A DNA stretch of 64,000 nucleotides from Dryocola sp036489025 (GCA_036489025.1 DASXGN010000041.1:62001-126000), one strand, 5' to 3'; positions 33,439 through 42,463 are shown, counted from the stretch's first letter. Program-made: numbers and translations. Notes: a model not told the origin generated them from the letters alone.

Positions 33439-34617
33439 TTAACGGGCGCTGGAGGCTACCGTCTGGCTGTTGTCATGAAGGATTTTAGCCACCAGTTTGT
33501 CCGCTTCCGCCAGCGGGTTTTGATACACGTCCGTGGTGAATCGTGGCGCGCTAACCGTTTGCTGCGGCAGTAAATGACCTTCGTCGTTGCGAATATCGAC
33601 GCGGGCGTTCATTGACAGGCCGATGCGCAGCGGGTGCTTCTGCATGTCGTGCGGATCGAGCGTGATGCGCACGGGCAGGCGCTGAACGATCTTAATCCAG
33701 TTCCCGCTGGCGTTCTGGGCGGGCAGCAGGGAAAACGCGCTGCCGGTGCCGATTCCGAGGCTTTCAATGGTGCCGTGATATTCCACGTCGTCGCCGTAAA
33801 GATCGGCATTAAGCGTGACTTTCTGACCGAGGCGCATGGTTTTCATCTGGCTTTCTTTGAAGTTGGCGTCGACCCATACTTCTTTCAGCGGAACGATAGC
33901 CAGCAGGGTGGTGCCGGAATCCACGCGCATGCCAAGCTGCACCGCACGCTTAGCAACATAGCCGCTGACGGGCGCAACGATGGTGCTGCGCGAGTTTTCC
34001 AGATAGCGCTGGCGAAGCGTGGCGACGGCGCTTTTTATTTCCGGATGGCTGTCGATTACCGTGTCGTCCACCATCGCAATATTGGTGCGCAATGCCTGCT
34101 GTGCGGCGGCTAAATCGCTGCGGGCGCTGGTGACGGCGTCGCGGTAGTGCGACAGGTCTTCGGCGGCAATCGCACCGGTGGCGAAGATTTTCTGGCGGCG
34201 AGCGTAGTCGCTTTGCGCCGTTTGCACAGCCACCTGTTTGGCGGCGACCTGCGCCCGATAGTTATCCGCGGTGCTGTACAGGCCTCTGACCTGACGAACG
34301 GTGTTGGCGAGATTGGCTTCGGCCTGCTGAAGCGCAATCTCCGTGTCGCTCGGGTCAAGCAGCACCAGCGGCTGGCCTTTCTGCACGAAATCCCCTTCGT
34401 CGACGGTCACCTGGGTCACGGTGCCGCCAATTTGCGGCGTCAGCGTCACCTGATTACCGTTGACGTAGGCGTCGTCGGTGCTTTCGTAAAAGCGGGCATA
34501 CAGCAGATACCAGGCGAGGCAGCCGGCGGCGGCCAGCACCACAATCAGCAGTAAAATAATAAAGTTACGTTTGCGTTTGCTGCCACGCTCTACGTGTTGT
34601 GCAGATGTTGTTTCCAT
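33439..34617 (-). CDS. EmrA-like periplasmic adaptor (HlyD family)
   Basis: Membrane fusion protein of 392 residues. One helix near the N terminus (about 18-40) anchors it in the inner membrane. It is followed by a biotinyl-lipoyl-like half (TPQIGGTVTQVTVDEGDFV), a helical hairpin (about 95-205), the second lipoyl half (STIVAPVSGYVAKRAVQLG) and a beta-barrel domain. It bridges the EmrB-like pump to the outer-membrane channel. It sits between a MarR gene and the pump in one operon. Confidence 0.88.
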   Translation of the reverse strand: METTSAQHVERGSKRKRNFIILLLIVVLAAAGCLAWYLLYARFYESTDDAYVNGNQVTLTPQIGGTVTQVTVDEGDFVQKGQPLVLLDPSDTEIALQQAEANLANTVRQVRGLYSTADNYRAQVAAKQVAVQTAQSDYARRQKIFATGAIAAEDLSHYRDAVTSARSDLAAAQQALRTNIAMVDDTVIDSHPEIKSAVATLRQRYLENSRSTIVAPVSGYVAKRAVQLGMRVDSGTTLLAIVPLKEVWVDANFKESQMKTMRLGQKVTLNADLYGDDVEYHGTIESLGIGTGSAFSLLPAQNASGNWIKIVQRLPVRITLDPHDMQKHPLRIGLSMNARVDIRNDEGHLLPQQTVSAPRFTTDVYQNPLAEADKLVAKILHDNSQTVASSAR

Positions 34618-34641
34618 CTTGTTGACGACCTTTTGAAGACG

Positions 34642-35097
34642 TTAGCGATGAGGAGCGACGATCTCGTCCGGCAGCATTTTTGTAATCAGCTCTACCAGTA
34701 AACGGGATTCATCGGGAGTGAGTCGGGCGGTAAGATCGCCGATAATCGAGGCCAGCGCCTCGTTCTGGAAGCGATCGCAGATGGCCTGGCCCTTGTCGGT
34801 CAGGCTCAGGATCACCTGGCGTTTGTCCTGCGGATTCGGCGTCCGGCAGATCAGATCGCGCTTAACCATGCGATCGGCCATGCGGCTCATGGCGCCCGCG
34901 TCCATCACCAGGTTTTTGCTGATTTCAACCGGGCTGGTGAAGCCCTTGTAGATATTGATCAGCACCTTAAACTGCGCGGCGGTGATGTCCATGCCGGAAA
35001 AATACTGGCCGATAAGCTGGTCTTTGAACTGGTTTGCCAGGTGGATAAGCAGGCCGAGGTGGAATTTATGGTCGGGAATACCCGCAGAATGAGTCAT
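34642..35097 (-). CDS. MarR-family regulator of the emrAB-like operon
   Basis: A 151-residue winged-helix repressor of the MarR/EmrR type. The DNA-binding core (about 55-100) includes MDAGAMSRMADRMVKRDLICR and the wing NPQDKRQVILSLTDKG. It is the first gene of the emr-like operon, and its promoter contains a long inverted repeat that is the likely operator. By analogy to EmrR it would be relieved by the exported compounds. It is shorter than EmrR/MprA (176) and not the same gene. Confidence 0.85.
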   Translation of the reverse strand: MTHSAGIPDHKFHLGLLIHLANQFKDQLIGQYFSGMDITAAQFKVLINIYKGFTSPVEISKNLVMDAGAMSRMADRMVKRDLICRTPNPQDKRQVILSLTDKGQAICDRFQNEALASIIGDLTARLTPDESRLLVELITKMLPDEIVAPHR

Positions 35098-35103
35098 GAT
35101 ATT

Positions 35104-35155
35104 TGCCTGGTCAGTAATTACAAATGAAACTACTGACCAGGCATTTAATTGTCAA
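35104..35155 (-). promoter_or_regulatory. Promoter and inverted-repeat operator of the marR-emrAB-like operon
   Basis: On the minus strand TTGACA (35150-35155) and TAGTTT (35127-35132) are 17 bases apart, a good sigma-70 promoter. Overlapping it, TGCCTGGTCAGTA (35104-35116) and TACTGACCAGGCA (35131-35143) form a perfect 13-base inverted repeat separated by 14 bases. The position spanning the promoter is what a repressor site needs. Confidence 0.75.
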
Positions 35156-35183
35156 CGCTGCGTCAAGAAAAGCGCACGTTTTG

Positions 35184-35768
35184 TCAGGCTGCCAGCCAGG
35201 CGTGCGCCTCTTTTATCATCGTTTTTTCAAGCTCCGAACCTTTAGTGGCAAAAACTCGCTGCACCGGGAACCCTGATTTTTCAAGCAGGTAGGCAAGGGG
35301 CGCGTAGGCAACAGGGAAACGTTCAACCACTTCCCGATCGATGTCGACAACCCTCAGAGGGAAGTCAAACGCGCCAAAATCATAGACTACCTGGCGGCGC
35401 AGGATCCGCCACTCGCCGCTGCGCTTCTCAACCATGTCGTAAAAGCGGTTGTGACAGGTCGCGCCCAGCGCCAGCCTGCTGTTCTGGCCGATAATCATCG
35501 CGTTGGTTTCGGCAATCGCCTTGTCCTGCGCGGCGTTGAAGGTGACCAGCGGATTGCCAATGAGATGCTTAGTGCCGATGTCCGATTCGCCCATGCGCAT
35601 CGAACCTTGAATAAACTCGCTCGCCAGGCCTTCAAACCAGGTGACTTCGATGGTGCCTTCCGGGTGAAAAAGCTTGCCCAGCTCTTCCCAGCGGGACTGG
35701 TCGCGGTGCATCCAGCCGTTAAGCAGGTCGCCGATAGCGAGGCGGTCGGCAAGGTATTGAGTGTTCAT
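35184..35768 (-). CDS. NTF2-like/SnoaL-type protein
   Basis: A 194-residue cytosolic protein with the SnoaL_4/NTF2 fold: ADRLAIGDLLNGWMHRDQSRW, then HPEGTIEVTWFEG and RFYDMVEKRSGEWRILRRQ. Members are cyclases, dehydratases or ligand-binding proteins, so no activity is assigned. I use the internal ATG preceded by AAGGAG rather than the longer ORF start. It is transcribed divergently from a LysR gene that probably regulates it. Confidence 0.72.
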   Translation of the reverse strand: MNTQYLADRLAIGDLLNGWMHRDQSRWEELGKLFHPEGTIEVTWFEGLASEFIQGSMRMGESDIGTKHLIGNPLVTFNAAQDKAIAETNAMIIGQNSRLALGATCHNRFYDMVEKRSGEWRILRRQVVYDFGAFDFPLRVVDIDREVVERFPVAYAPLAYLLEKSGFPVQRVFATKGSELEKTMIKEAHAWLAA

Positions 35769-35835
35769 GTTTTGCTCCTTCGTCAATGTGGGGCCAGTCT
35801 GGTCGCAAAATGCCGATAGCTCAAATATATTGATA

Positions 35836-35849
35836 TGATTGATCAATCA
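35836..35849. promoter_or_regulatory. Palindrome in the divergent lysR/NTF2-like promoter region
   Basis: TGATTGATCAATCA is a perfect 14-base palindrome 21 bases before the LysR start. It includes no clear T-N11-A spacing but is well placed for LysR autoregulation and control of the divergent gene. Confidence 0.45.
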
Positions 35850-35870
35850 CTATTAATGATGGATGTGGCA

Positions 35871-36761
35871 ATGGAACTCCGGCATTTACGCTATTTTGTC
35901 GCCGTGGCCGAGTGCGGGCACTTCGGCCGGGCCGCAAAGCAGCTCAACATCGTGCAGCCCGCGCTGAGCATGCAAATTCGTGCCCTTGAAGAAGAGTTTG
36001 GCGGGGAGCTGTTCACCCGCACCAGCCGTAAAGTTGAGCTGACCGAAGCGGGCAGGCTGCTGCTTCCCGAGGCCATCCGCACGCTTGAACAGGCCAGCCA
36101 CGGTAAAACCATAGTCCAGCGCGCCCTGCGCGGCGAGACGGGCAGCGTGCGAATTGGCTTTGCGGGCAACGCCGTGCTGAGCGGCAGGCTGATGGAGCAC
36201 GTTCGCACCTTTCGCGCCCGCTACCCGGACGTGGAGCTTCAGCTTGTTGAGCTGGCACCTAAAGCGCTGATTGCTGCGCTAAGTCAGGGGCAGATTGACG
36301 TGGCCTATACGCCGCCAGCCGGGGCGCTAACGGATGATTTAGCGGCCAGCAAAGTGGGCGAATGGCCGATGATGATTGCGCTGGCGGAGGATCATCCGCT
36401 GGCCGGGAAGCCGTCCGTCACGCTGGAGATGCTGGCGAAATATCCGCTGGTGGTTTATGCCGCGGGCACCGGCGACGAGGTGCTGGGCCAGATGCATCGA
36501 CAGTGGAACGCGGAAGGCGCGCAGCTTCGCTATGCCACAAGCACGCTGGGCGCGCTGGCCATTGCCGCCTCCGGGCCCGGGGTGGTTTTGCTGCCGGATT
36601 CATTTACCCGCGTGGCGATCCCTTACCTGGTTTATCAGCCAATCTCCGATAAGCGCTTTCGCGCGGAGCTGCTATTGTTGACCCGCCGGGCCGAAACCCA
36701 AGGGGCGGTGCTGGCTTTTTCTCAACTTGCTTTAGAAAACAATCACAACGGAACGTTATGA
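35871..36761 (+). CDS. LysR-family transcriptional regulator
   Basis: A 296-residue regulator with an N-terminal winged helix (MELRHLRYFVAVAECGHFGRAAKQ... about 1-60) and a periplasmic-binding-protein-like effector domain (about 90-290). I start it at the ATG giving MELRHL, the usual LysR N terminus, not at an upstream ATG lying in the operator. It is divergent from the NTF2-like gene, its likely target. The stop overlaps the yaiW start (ATGA). The inducer is unknown. Confidence 0.85.
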   Translation: MELRHLRYFVAVAECGHFGRAAKQLNIVQPALSMQIRALEEEFGGELFTRTSRKVELTEAGRLLLPEAIRTLEQASHGKTIVQRALRGETGSVRIGFAGNAVLSGRLMEHVRTFRARYPDVELQLVELAPKALIAALSQGQIDVAYTPPAGALTDDLAASKVGEWPMMIALAEDHPLAGKPSVTLEMLAKYPLVVYAAGTGDEVLGQMHRQWNAEGAQLRYATSTLGALAIAASGPGVVLLPDSFTRVAIPYLVYQPISDKRFRAELLLLTRRAETQGAVLAFSQLALENNHNGTL

Positions 36762-37867
36762 CGACTGCAACGCAAATCAAACAGCAGGGACTTTTTGCTC
36801 TCAGCATCGGGGCCGTGCTGGTCCTCGCAGGCTGTACCACGCCATCCACCTCGTCGGTTTCCGAAACGGCAAAGCCCGTCGACGTTGAAACGGTCGTGAA
36901 GCAGAAGCTGCCCGCCGGGCAGAAAGATCGCAGCGCCTGGGCGAAAGATTTAGCCACCACGTTTAAGAGCCAGGATATCGCGCCGAGCGAGGAAAATATC
37001 TGCTCCGTGCTGGCGGTAGCGCAGCAGGAATCTAACCTGGTGGCCGATCCGGCAGTGCCGAATTTGAGCAGCATCGCCTGGAAAGAGATTGACCGCCGGG
37101 CGGAAAAACTCCACATCCCGACCTTCCTGGTTCACACCGCGCTGAAAATCAATTCGCCAAACGGCAAAAGCTACAGCGAGCGGCTGGACAACGTCAAAAC
37201 CGAAGGGCAGCTCAGCGCGATTTTTGACGACTTTATCGACATGGTGCCGATGGGGCAGAAGCTGTTCGGCAGCCTGAATCCGGTGCACACCGGCGGGCCG
37301 ATGCAGGTCAGCATAGCCTTCGCCGAGCAGCACACCAAAGGCTACCCGTGGAAGATGGAAGGCACCGTGCGTCAGGAAGTGTTCACCCGGCGCGGTGGGC
37401 TGTGGTTCGGCACCTGGCACCTGCTGAACTATCCGGCCAGTTACACCCAGCAGATTTACCGCTTTGCGGACTTTAACGCCGGGTGGTACGCCAGCCGCAA
37501 CGCCGCCTTCCAGAGTGCGGTTAGCAAGGCGACGGGCGTCAAGCTGGCGCTGGATGGCGACCTGATTCTCTACAATACGGATAAGCCGGGCAGCACCGAG
37601 CTGGCGGTCAGAAAGCTGGCGGGCAGGCTGGAGATGAGCGAAAGCCAGATCCATCGCGCGCTGCAAAAAGGCGACAGCATCGATTTCGAGAAAACCGATC
37701 TGTACGAGCAGGTTTATGCGCTGGCGGAGAAGAAAACGGGCAGAAAACTGCCGCGAGAAATGCTGCCGGGCATCACGCTGGAAAGCCCAAAAATCACCCG
37801 TAATCTGACCACGGCATGGTTTGCAAAGCGAGTGGACGACCGACGAGCGGCGTGTATGAAGCGATGA
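36758..37867 (+). CDS. yaiW: Outer-membrane lipoprotein YaiW (DUF1615)
   Basis: Lipoprotein of 369 residues (E. coli 364) with lipobox LAGC26 and Thr after it, predicting outer-membrane sorting. The DUF1615 region covers most of the mature protein (ICSVLAVAQQESNLVADP, GGLWFGTWHLLNYPASY). In E. coli it is cotranscribed with sbmA and helps peptide sensitivity. Here it follows a LysR gene with a 4-base overlap and is about 4.9 kb from sbmA, so its expression must differ. Confidence 0.9.
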   Translation: MTTATQIKQQGLFALSIGAVLVLAGCTTPSTSSVSETAKPVDVETVVKQKLPAGQKDRSAWAKDLATTFKSQDIAPSEENICSVLAVAQQESNLVADPAVPNLSSIAWKEIDRRAEKLHIPTFLVHTALKINSPNGKSYSERLDNVKTEGQLSAIFDDFIDMVPMGQKLFGSLNPVHTGGPMQVSIAFAEQHTKGYPWKMEGTVRQEVFTRRGGLWFGTWHLLNYPASYTQQIYRFADFNAGWYASRNAAFQSAVSKATGVKLALDGDLILYNTDKPGSTELAVRKLAGRLEMSESQIHRALQKGDSIDFEKTDLYEQVYALAEKKTGRKLPREMLPGITLESPKITRNLTTAWFAKRVDDRRAACMKR

Positions 37868-37895
37868 CAAAAGATGTCATTCGGAAATAACTAAC

Positions 37896-38228
37896 TTAAT
37901 AATAATCATGGCGATGGCGGTACTTTACCGCCAGGCCAACCGCGCCGAGGAACAGGCAGCCGAGCAGGAACGGCACCAGGCCGAACACCGTACTGACGGC
38001 CAGGCCCATCTCGATGCGCGGCCGCGTGGTGTCGTTGCCCTGGGCAAGGTGTTCGAGTACGCCGGGCGCGTGGACCAGCAGGTTCAGGATTTGGCTGCCC
38101 ACCCAAAAGCAAAACAGAATAAATACCGCGTAGGCGATATTGCTCAGGGTTGCGCCGCCCGTTTTTTTTGTCGAGGAAACGGTAATCGTTGCGGGGACAA
38201 CGTGTTTCGACAAAGTGATCTCAGCCAT
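37896..38228 (-). CDS. yaiY: DUF2755 inner-membrane protein YaiY
   Basis: A 110-residue membrane protein with two hydrophobic segments (about 27-50 and 78-102), matching E. coli YaiY (IAYAVFILFCFWVGSQILNLLVHAPGV). I use the ATG giving MAEITLSK, which has GGGAGG five bases upstream; an ATG directly before it is too close to that site. It is convergent with yaiW. Function unknown. Confidence 0.82.
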   Translation of the reverse strand: MAEITLSKHVVPATITVSSTKKTGGATLSNIAYAVFILFCFWVGSQILNLLVHAPGVLEHLAQGNDTTRPRIEMGLAVSTVFGLVPFLLGCLFLGAVGLAVKYRHRHDYY

Positions 38229-38498
38229 CATGACCTCCCATGGAACCATCAAGGCAATCAGGTTTTCGCCCGATAATTGGCTGAAGTTTGGCAGGTCATA
38301 AGGTTTGTCAATATCAGATTGTTGGCAAAGTCTGCGCCAGAATCCTCCTGGATTATCATTTTTTGCGTGAAATCACATTTTCGTAACTTAAATGAAATCT
38401 TTGTAACATTATCCTCATTGACGGTGATTAACGTGCAGTTTCTCCCCCGCGGCTGTGCGACAATGCGCCAACCTTCTTTTCTGCTGATGGACTGCATG

Positions 38499-38726
38499 AT
38501 GACCGTAAAAACCCTGAGTTTAAAAATGCGTCGCGACTGGCATTATTACGCCGTGGCAATTGGCCTGATTTTTATTCTGAACGGGGTGATTGGCCTGCTG
38601 GGTTTTAAAACGGAAGGCTGGCAAAGCTACGCGGTGGGGTTAGTGACGTGGGTCATTTGTTTCTGGCTGGCCGGGCTGGTGATTCGCCGTCGCCCGGAAG
38701 AAGAGCCGGGGACGGCACAAGAGTAG
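38499..38726 (+). CDS. yaiZ: DUF2754 inner-membrane protein YaiZ
   Basis: A 75-residue protein with two membrane segments, matching E. coli YaiZ (MRRDWHYYAVAIGLIFILNG and WQSYAVGLVTWVICFWLAGL). The start is uncertain: tandem ATG codons lie at 38496 and 38499 with a weak ribosome site, and in-frame ATG codons also occur further upstream, but only this short form fits the known length. It ends 4 bases before the convergent ddlA stop. Function unknown. Confidence 0.78.
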   Translation: MTVKTLSLKMRRDWHYYAVAIGLIFILNGVIGLLGFKTEGWQSYAVGLVTWVICFWLAGLVIRRRPEEEPGTAQE

Positions 38727-38730
38727 CGGC

Positions 38731-39831
38731 TTAAGCGGTAATCGAGCTTTTAAGCGCAGCGTCCAGCCGGTGACGTTCCAGCGCCAGCTCAATCAGGCGG
38801 GTGATAAGCGTTTGATAATCCAGCCCGCTCGCCTGCCATAATTTTGGATACATGCTGATATTGGTGAAGCCCGGCAGCGTGTTGATTTCGTTGATCACCA
38901 CTTCATCGTTCGGCGTCAGGAACACGTCCACGCGCGCCATGCCGCAGCACTCCAGCGTCTGATAAGCACGCACCGCAATCTCGCGGATCTTGTCGTTGAT
39001 TTCTGCCGACAGCGCCGCGGGCACCACAACCTGCGCGCCTTTATCGTCGATGTATTTGGTGTCGTAAGAGTAGAAATCGCTGTTGACCACCACTTCGCCG
39101 CAGGTGCTGACCTGCGGATCGTCATTGCCCAGCACGGCGCATTCAATTTCGCGGCCTTTGATGCCCGTTTCGACCACCACTTTATGATCGAACTCGAAGG
39201 CGAGCGCGACGGCGGTTTCGTACTGCGCTTCGCTATTGACCTTGCTTACGCCAACGGAAGAGCCCTGGTTAGCTGGCTTGATAAACAGCGGCAGGCCGAG
39301 CCGTTTTTCGACTTCGGCGAAGCTGATTTTATTGCGGTTGGCGCGGGTGAGGGTAATAAACGGGGCGACGTTCAGCCCGGCGTCGCGCAGCAGACGCTTG
39401 GTGATGTCTTTGTCCATGCTCGCCGCCGAGCCGAGCACGCCTGAGCCGACAAACGGCAGGTTCGCCATGCGCAGCATGCCCTGCATGGAGCCATCTTCGC
39501 CCAGCGTGCCGTGTACGATCGGGAAGATCACGTCAATCTGGGAAAGCTGCCCGGCGGAGCCGGATTCAATCAGCTGGCCGCTGGTCTGACCCGGTACCAG
39601 AGCGACATTTTTCTCGGAGCGGTTGAGGGCAATAAGCGCCGGGTTCTCGGCGTGCAGCAGATAGTTGCTGGCGTCATTGATATGCCACTGGCCCTGTTTA
39701 TCAATGCCCAGCAGCACGACTTCAAACTTCGTTTTATCAATGGCGTCGACAATATTTTTCGCCGACTGCAGCGACACTTCGTGTTCTGCTGATTTGCCAC
39801 CAAACACGATACCTACCCGCAGCTTTGCCAT
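38731..39831 (-). CDS. ddlA: D-alanine--D-alanine ligase A
   Basis: Cytosolic ATP-grasp ligase joining two D-alanines for peptidoglycan precursors. It has 366 residues (E. coli 364). Motifs include VGIVFGGKSAEHEVSLQS at the N terminus, HGTLGEDG, KPANQGSSVGVSKV and the C-terminal INEINTLPGFTNISMYPKL that holds the metal ligands. I start it at MAKLRVG, four codons inside the longest ORF, because it aligns with the E. coli N terminus. It is divergent from the extensin-like gene. Confidence 0.93.
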   Translation of the reverse strand: MAKLRVGIVFGGKSAEHEVSLQSAKNIVDAIDKTKFEVVLLGIDKQGQWHINDASNYLLHAENPALIALNRSEKNVALVPGQTSGQLIESGSAGQLSQIDVIFPIVHGTLGEDGSMQGMLRMANLPFVGSGVLGSAASMDKDITKRLLRDAGLNVAPFITLTRANRNKISFAEVEKRLGLPLFIKPANQGSSVGVSKVNSEAQYETAVALAFEFDHKVVVETGIKGREIECAVLGNDDPQVSTCGEVVVNSDFYSYDTKYIDDKGAQVVVPAALSAEINDKIREIAVRAYQTLECCGMARVDVFLTPNDEVVINEINTLPGFTNISMYPKLWQASGLDYQTLITRLIELALERHRLDAALKSSITA

Positions 39832-39964
39832 ACCCAAACCCATCCTTAATCAATACGAAGGCGGACAACATACCACGCTCACTGGCCGGATTCATGCGCT
39901 TCGTGGCGCTGAAAACCTCCCAACTTCTATACTGATTATTCCGTAGACGATAAGAGGCCGGGGA

Positions 39965-40663
39965 ATGGCGAAAGGAGTTAACCTGGTGGTGGGACTAACC
40001 GTAACGGCGCTGGCGGCGTTCTGGCTCTACGGGCGTCTGCCCGCGCAGTACAATCCCTTTGCTCCGCTGTCTCTCGATGACCCGCCGACGCTTGTGACCC
40101 GCTACAAACTTCGTCAGATGGACGCTCACCCTGAAGCCTGCTTTGCGCTGCTGGAACAGGCGCAAAATCGTAAACTGCTCGGCTATCGAACCGTGGCGAA
40201 CGTAGCCGGAGATTGCCCGCTGGCGAACGTTGTCCGGGTGCAAAGCTTTGGCGACGTGCAGCTTAGCAGCAGCTTTCTGGCCAGCTGCCCGCTGGCCCTG
40301 AGCAGTACGATGTTCGTGCATCAGCGCGCCGCCCCGCAGGCGCGGGCGGAATATGGCAGCCGACTGACCCGCATCAACCATCTTGGTAGCTACGCCTGCC
40401 GCAATATCTACAATCGTCAGGAAGGAAGGCTGAGCGAACATGCTACCGCCGACGCGCTGGACATCAGCGGTTTTAGCTTCGCCAATGGGCACAGCGTCAG
40501 CGTGTTGAAAGGCTGGCGAGCGACCGGCCGCGGCCAGCAGTATCTTCACTCGGTATTTAAAAGCGGCTGTCCTTTTTTTGGCAACGCGCTCGGGCCGGAC
40601 TATAACGCGGCCCATGCCAACCATTTCCACATGGGGATGCGCGGCTACGGCCTGTGTCGGTGA
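39965..40663 (+). CDS. Extensin-like periplasmic protein
   Basis: A 232-residue protein with an N-terminal membrane anchor (about 5-25) and an extensin-like C-terminal domain (PF06904-type). Candidate metal residues are conserved: H159 and D163/D166 in SEHATADALDISGF, and H217, H220 and H222 in AHANHFHMG, as in zinc LD/DD-peptidase folds. Six cysteines (C59, C84, C108, C145, C202, C231) suggest three disulfides in the periplasm. A peptidoglycan-related role next to ddlA is plausible but unproven. Confidence 0.75.
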   Translation: MAKGVNLVVGLTVTALAAFWLYGRLPAQYNPFAPLSLDDPPTLVTRYKLRQMDAHPEACFALLEQAQNRKLLGYRTVANVAGDCPLANVVRVQSFGDVQLSSSFLASCPLALSSTMFVHQRAAPQARAEYGSRLTRINHLGSYACRNIYNRQEGRLSEHATADALDISGFSFANGHSVSVLKGWRATGRGQQYLHSVFKSGCPFFGNALGPDYNAAHANHFHMGMRGYGLCR

Positions 40664-40728
40664 AATCAATTTGTATGATAAACTTCACAGAATTCAGCCC
40701 TCTTTCACCTAAACATTAAGCGCTGCGT

Positions 40729-41946
40729 ATGGAATCCTGGAAGGTCAATATCATTTCGGTGTGGTTCGGTTGCTTCTTTACCGGCGTCGCTATCAGTCAA
40801 ATTCTTCCATTTCTGCCGCTCTACGTTGAACAGCTGGGGGTCACCTCCCACGAAGCGCTGTCGATGTGGTCCGGGCTGACCTTCAGCGTAACCTTCCTGG
40901 TTTCCGCCATCGTTTCGCCGATGTGGGGTAGCCTTGCGGATCGTAAAGGCCGCAAGCTGATGCTGCTGCGCGCTTCCCTCGGTATGGCGATAGCGATTCT
41001 GTTACAGGCGTTTGCCACCAACGTCTGGCAGCTTTTTATTCTGCGGGCGATTATGGGCCTGACGTCTGGCTATATTCCAAATGCGATGGCGCTGGTGGCG
41101 TCGCAGGTGCCCCGCGAGCGCAGCGGCTGGGCGCTCAGCACGCTTTCGACCGCGCAGATTAGCGGAGTGATCGTCGGCCCGCTGATGGGCGGATATATGG
41201 CCGACCATCTTGGCCTGCGAGTGGTCTTTTTGGTGACTGCCGCGCTGCTGATGGTGAGCTTTACCGTCACGCTGCTGCTGATTAAAGAGGGTGCCAGGCC
41301 GAAGGTGAGCAAAGCGGAGCGGCTTTCCGGCAGGGCTGTTTTTGCCACGCTGCCATACCCGTGGCTGATGCTGAGCCTGTTCGTCACCACGCTTGTGATC
41401 CAGCTGTGCAACGGCTCGATTGGCCCGATCCTCGCGCTGTTTATTAAACATCTTGCGCCGGACAGCTCTAACATCGCATTTATGAGCGGCTTTATTGCCG
41501 CCGTGCCGGGGATTTCCGCGCTGTTCTCCGCTCCTAAGCTTGGCAAGCTGGGGGACCGAATCGGCACCGCCCGCGTTTTAATGGCGACGCTTATTTTTGC
41601 CGTGGTGCTGTTCTTTGCTATGTCGTGGGTCACTTCCCCGATGCAGCTGGCGGTGCTGCGCTTCCTGCTTGGTTTTGCCGACGGGGCCATGCTGCCCGCC
41701 GTGCAAACGCTGCTGGTGAAGTACTCCAGCGATCGGGTTACCGGCCGTATCTTTGGCTATAACCAGTCCTTTATGTACCTCGGCAACGTGGTCGGCCCGC
41801 TGATGGGAGCTGGAGTTTCGGCTGTAGCCGGATTCCGCTGGGTATTTGTTGCCACCGCGCTGGTGGTGCTGATTAACGTCTGGCAGCTGGCAATCGCCCT
41901 GCGTCGTAAACGTCTGAAGGACGAACAGCGGCGACAGCCGGGCTAA
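40729..41946 (+). CDS. MFS multidrug exporter, MdtG-like
   Basis: Twelve-helix major facilitator of 405 residues. The loop 2-3 motif GSLADRKGRKLMLLR and the helix 5 drug-antiporter motif (QISGVIVGPLMGG) are present. It is clearly related to E. coli MdtG (LPLYVEQLGVTSHEALSMWSG, SPMWGSLADRKGRK) but differs enough to be a paralog. Probable proton-driven drug efflux; substrates unknown. It stands alone with its own terminator. Confidence 0.85.
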   Translation: MESWKVNIISVWFGCFFTGVAISQILPFLPLYVEQLGVTSHEALSMWSGLTFSVTFLVSAIVSPMWGSLADRKGRKLMLLRASLGMAIAILLQAFATNVWQLFILRAIMGLTSGYIPNAMALVASQVPRERSGWALSTLSTAQISGVIVGPLMGGYMADHLGLRVVFLVTAALLMVSFTVTLLLIKEGARPKVSKAERLSGRAVFATLPYPWLMLSLFVTTLVIQLCNGSIGPILALFIKHLAPDSSNIAFMSGFIAAVPGISALFSAPKLGKLGDRIGTARVLMATLIFAVVLFFAMSWVTSPMQLAVLRFLLGFADGAMLPAVQTLLVKYSSDRVTGRIFGYNQSFMYLGNVVGPLMGAGVSAVAGFRWVFVATALVVLINVWQLAIALRRKRLKDEQRRQPG

Positions 41947-41956
41947 AAAATTAAAT

Positions 41957-41977
41957 GCCGCCCTTAATTAGGGCGGC
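41957..41977 (+). terminator. Hairpin terminator of the MdtG-like gene
   Basis: GCCGCCC / GGGCGGC with a TTAATTA loop follows the stop codon by about 11 bases. The T-richness after it is modest. Confidence 0.6.
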
Positions 41978-42193
41978 GGTTATTGTCACTTTGCGGGAAT
42001 GCTTATATGAAATATCTGCCGCTCATTTCATTATTCCTGCCAGCCCGAAAGTTGGAATAAGCCGCCAATAAATCAGTGTTTTTTGCGGTCTCGCACAATA
42101 TTAGCGCGTCATATAAAAATAGTACCTTCACCCTCTAGGAAAGCGATAACCGGAATGCTACCGTCTGGTTTCAAACCTTCAGGAATATGCGCT

Positions 42194-42454
42194 ATGAAAA
42201 ATCTCATTGCTGAGTTGCTGGTTAAACTCGCCGAAAAGGAAGAAGAGTCGAAAGAGTTTGTTGCCCAGATTGAAGCGCTAGAAATTGTTGTCACCGCATT
42301 GCTGCGCCGTATGGAGCAAAGCGAACAACAGGCGCTGATTACCAGTATTGAGGCGGCGCTGCATGATGCCCGCCCAAAGGAGGTTGTCACCACCCATGAT
42401 ACTGAATTGCTGGAACAATATTTAAAGAAGCTGCTGACTCATCCGCGTAGCTGA
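42194..42454 (+). CDS. iraP: Anti-adaptor IraP
   Basis: Small helical protein of 86 residues that blocks the adaptor RssB and so stabilises the stationary-phase sigma factor RpoS, especially in phosphate starvation. The whole sequence aligns with E. coli IraP (MKNLIAELLVKLAEKEEESK at the start, KKLLTHP at the end). AGGA precedes the chosen ATG; a longer ORF start upstream has no support. Location next to phoA is the same as in E. coli. Confidence 0.9.
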   Translation: MKNLIAELLVKLAEKEEESKEFVAQIEALEIVVTALLRRMEQSEQQALITSIEAALHDARPKEVVTTHDTELLEQYLKKLLTHPRS

Positions 42455-42463
42455 ATCCTTAAA

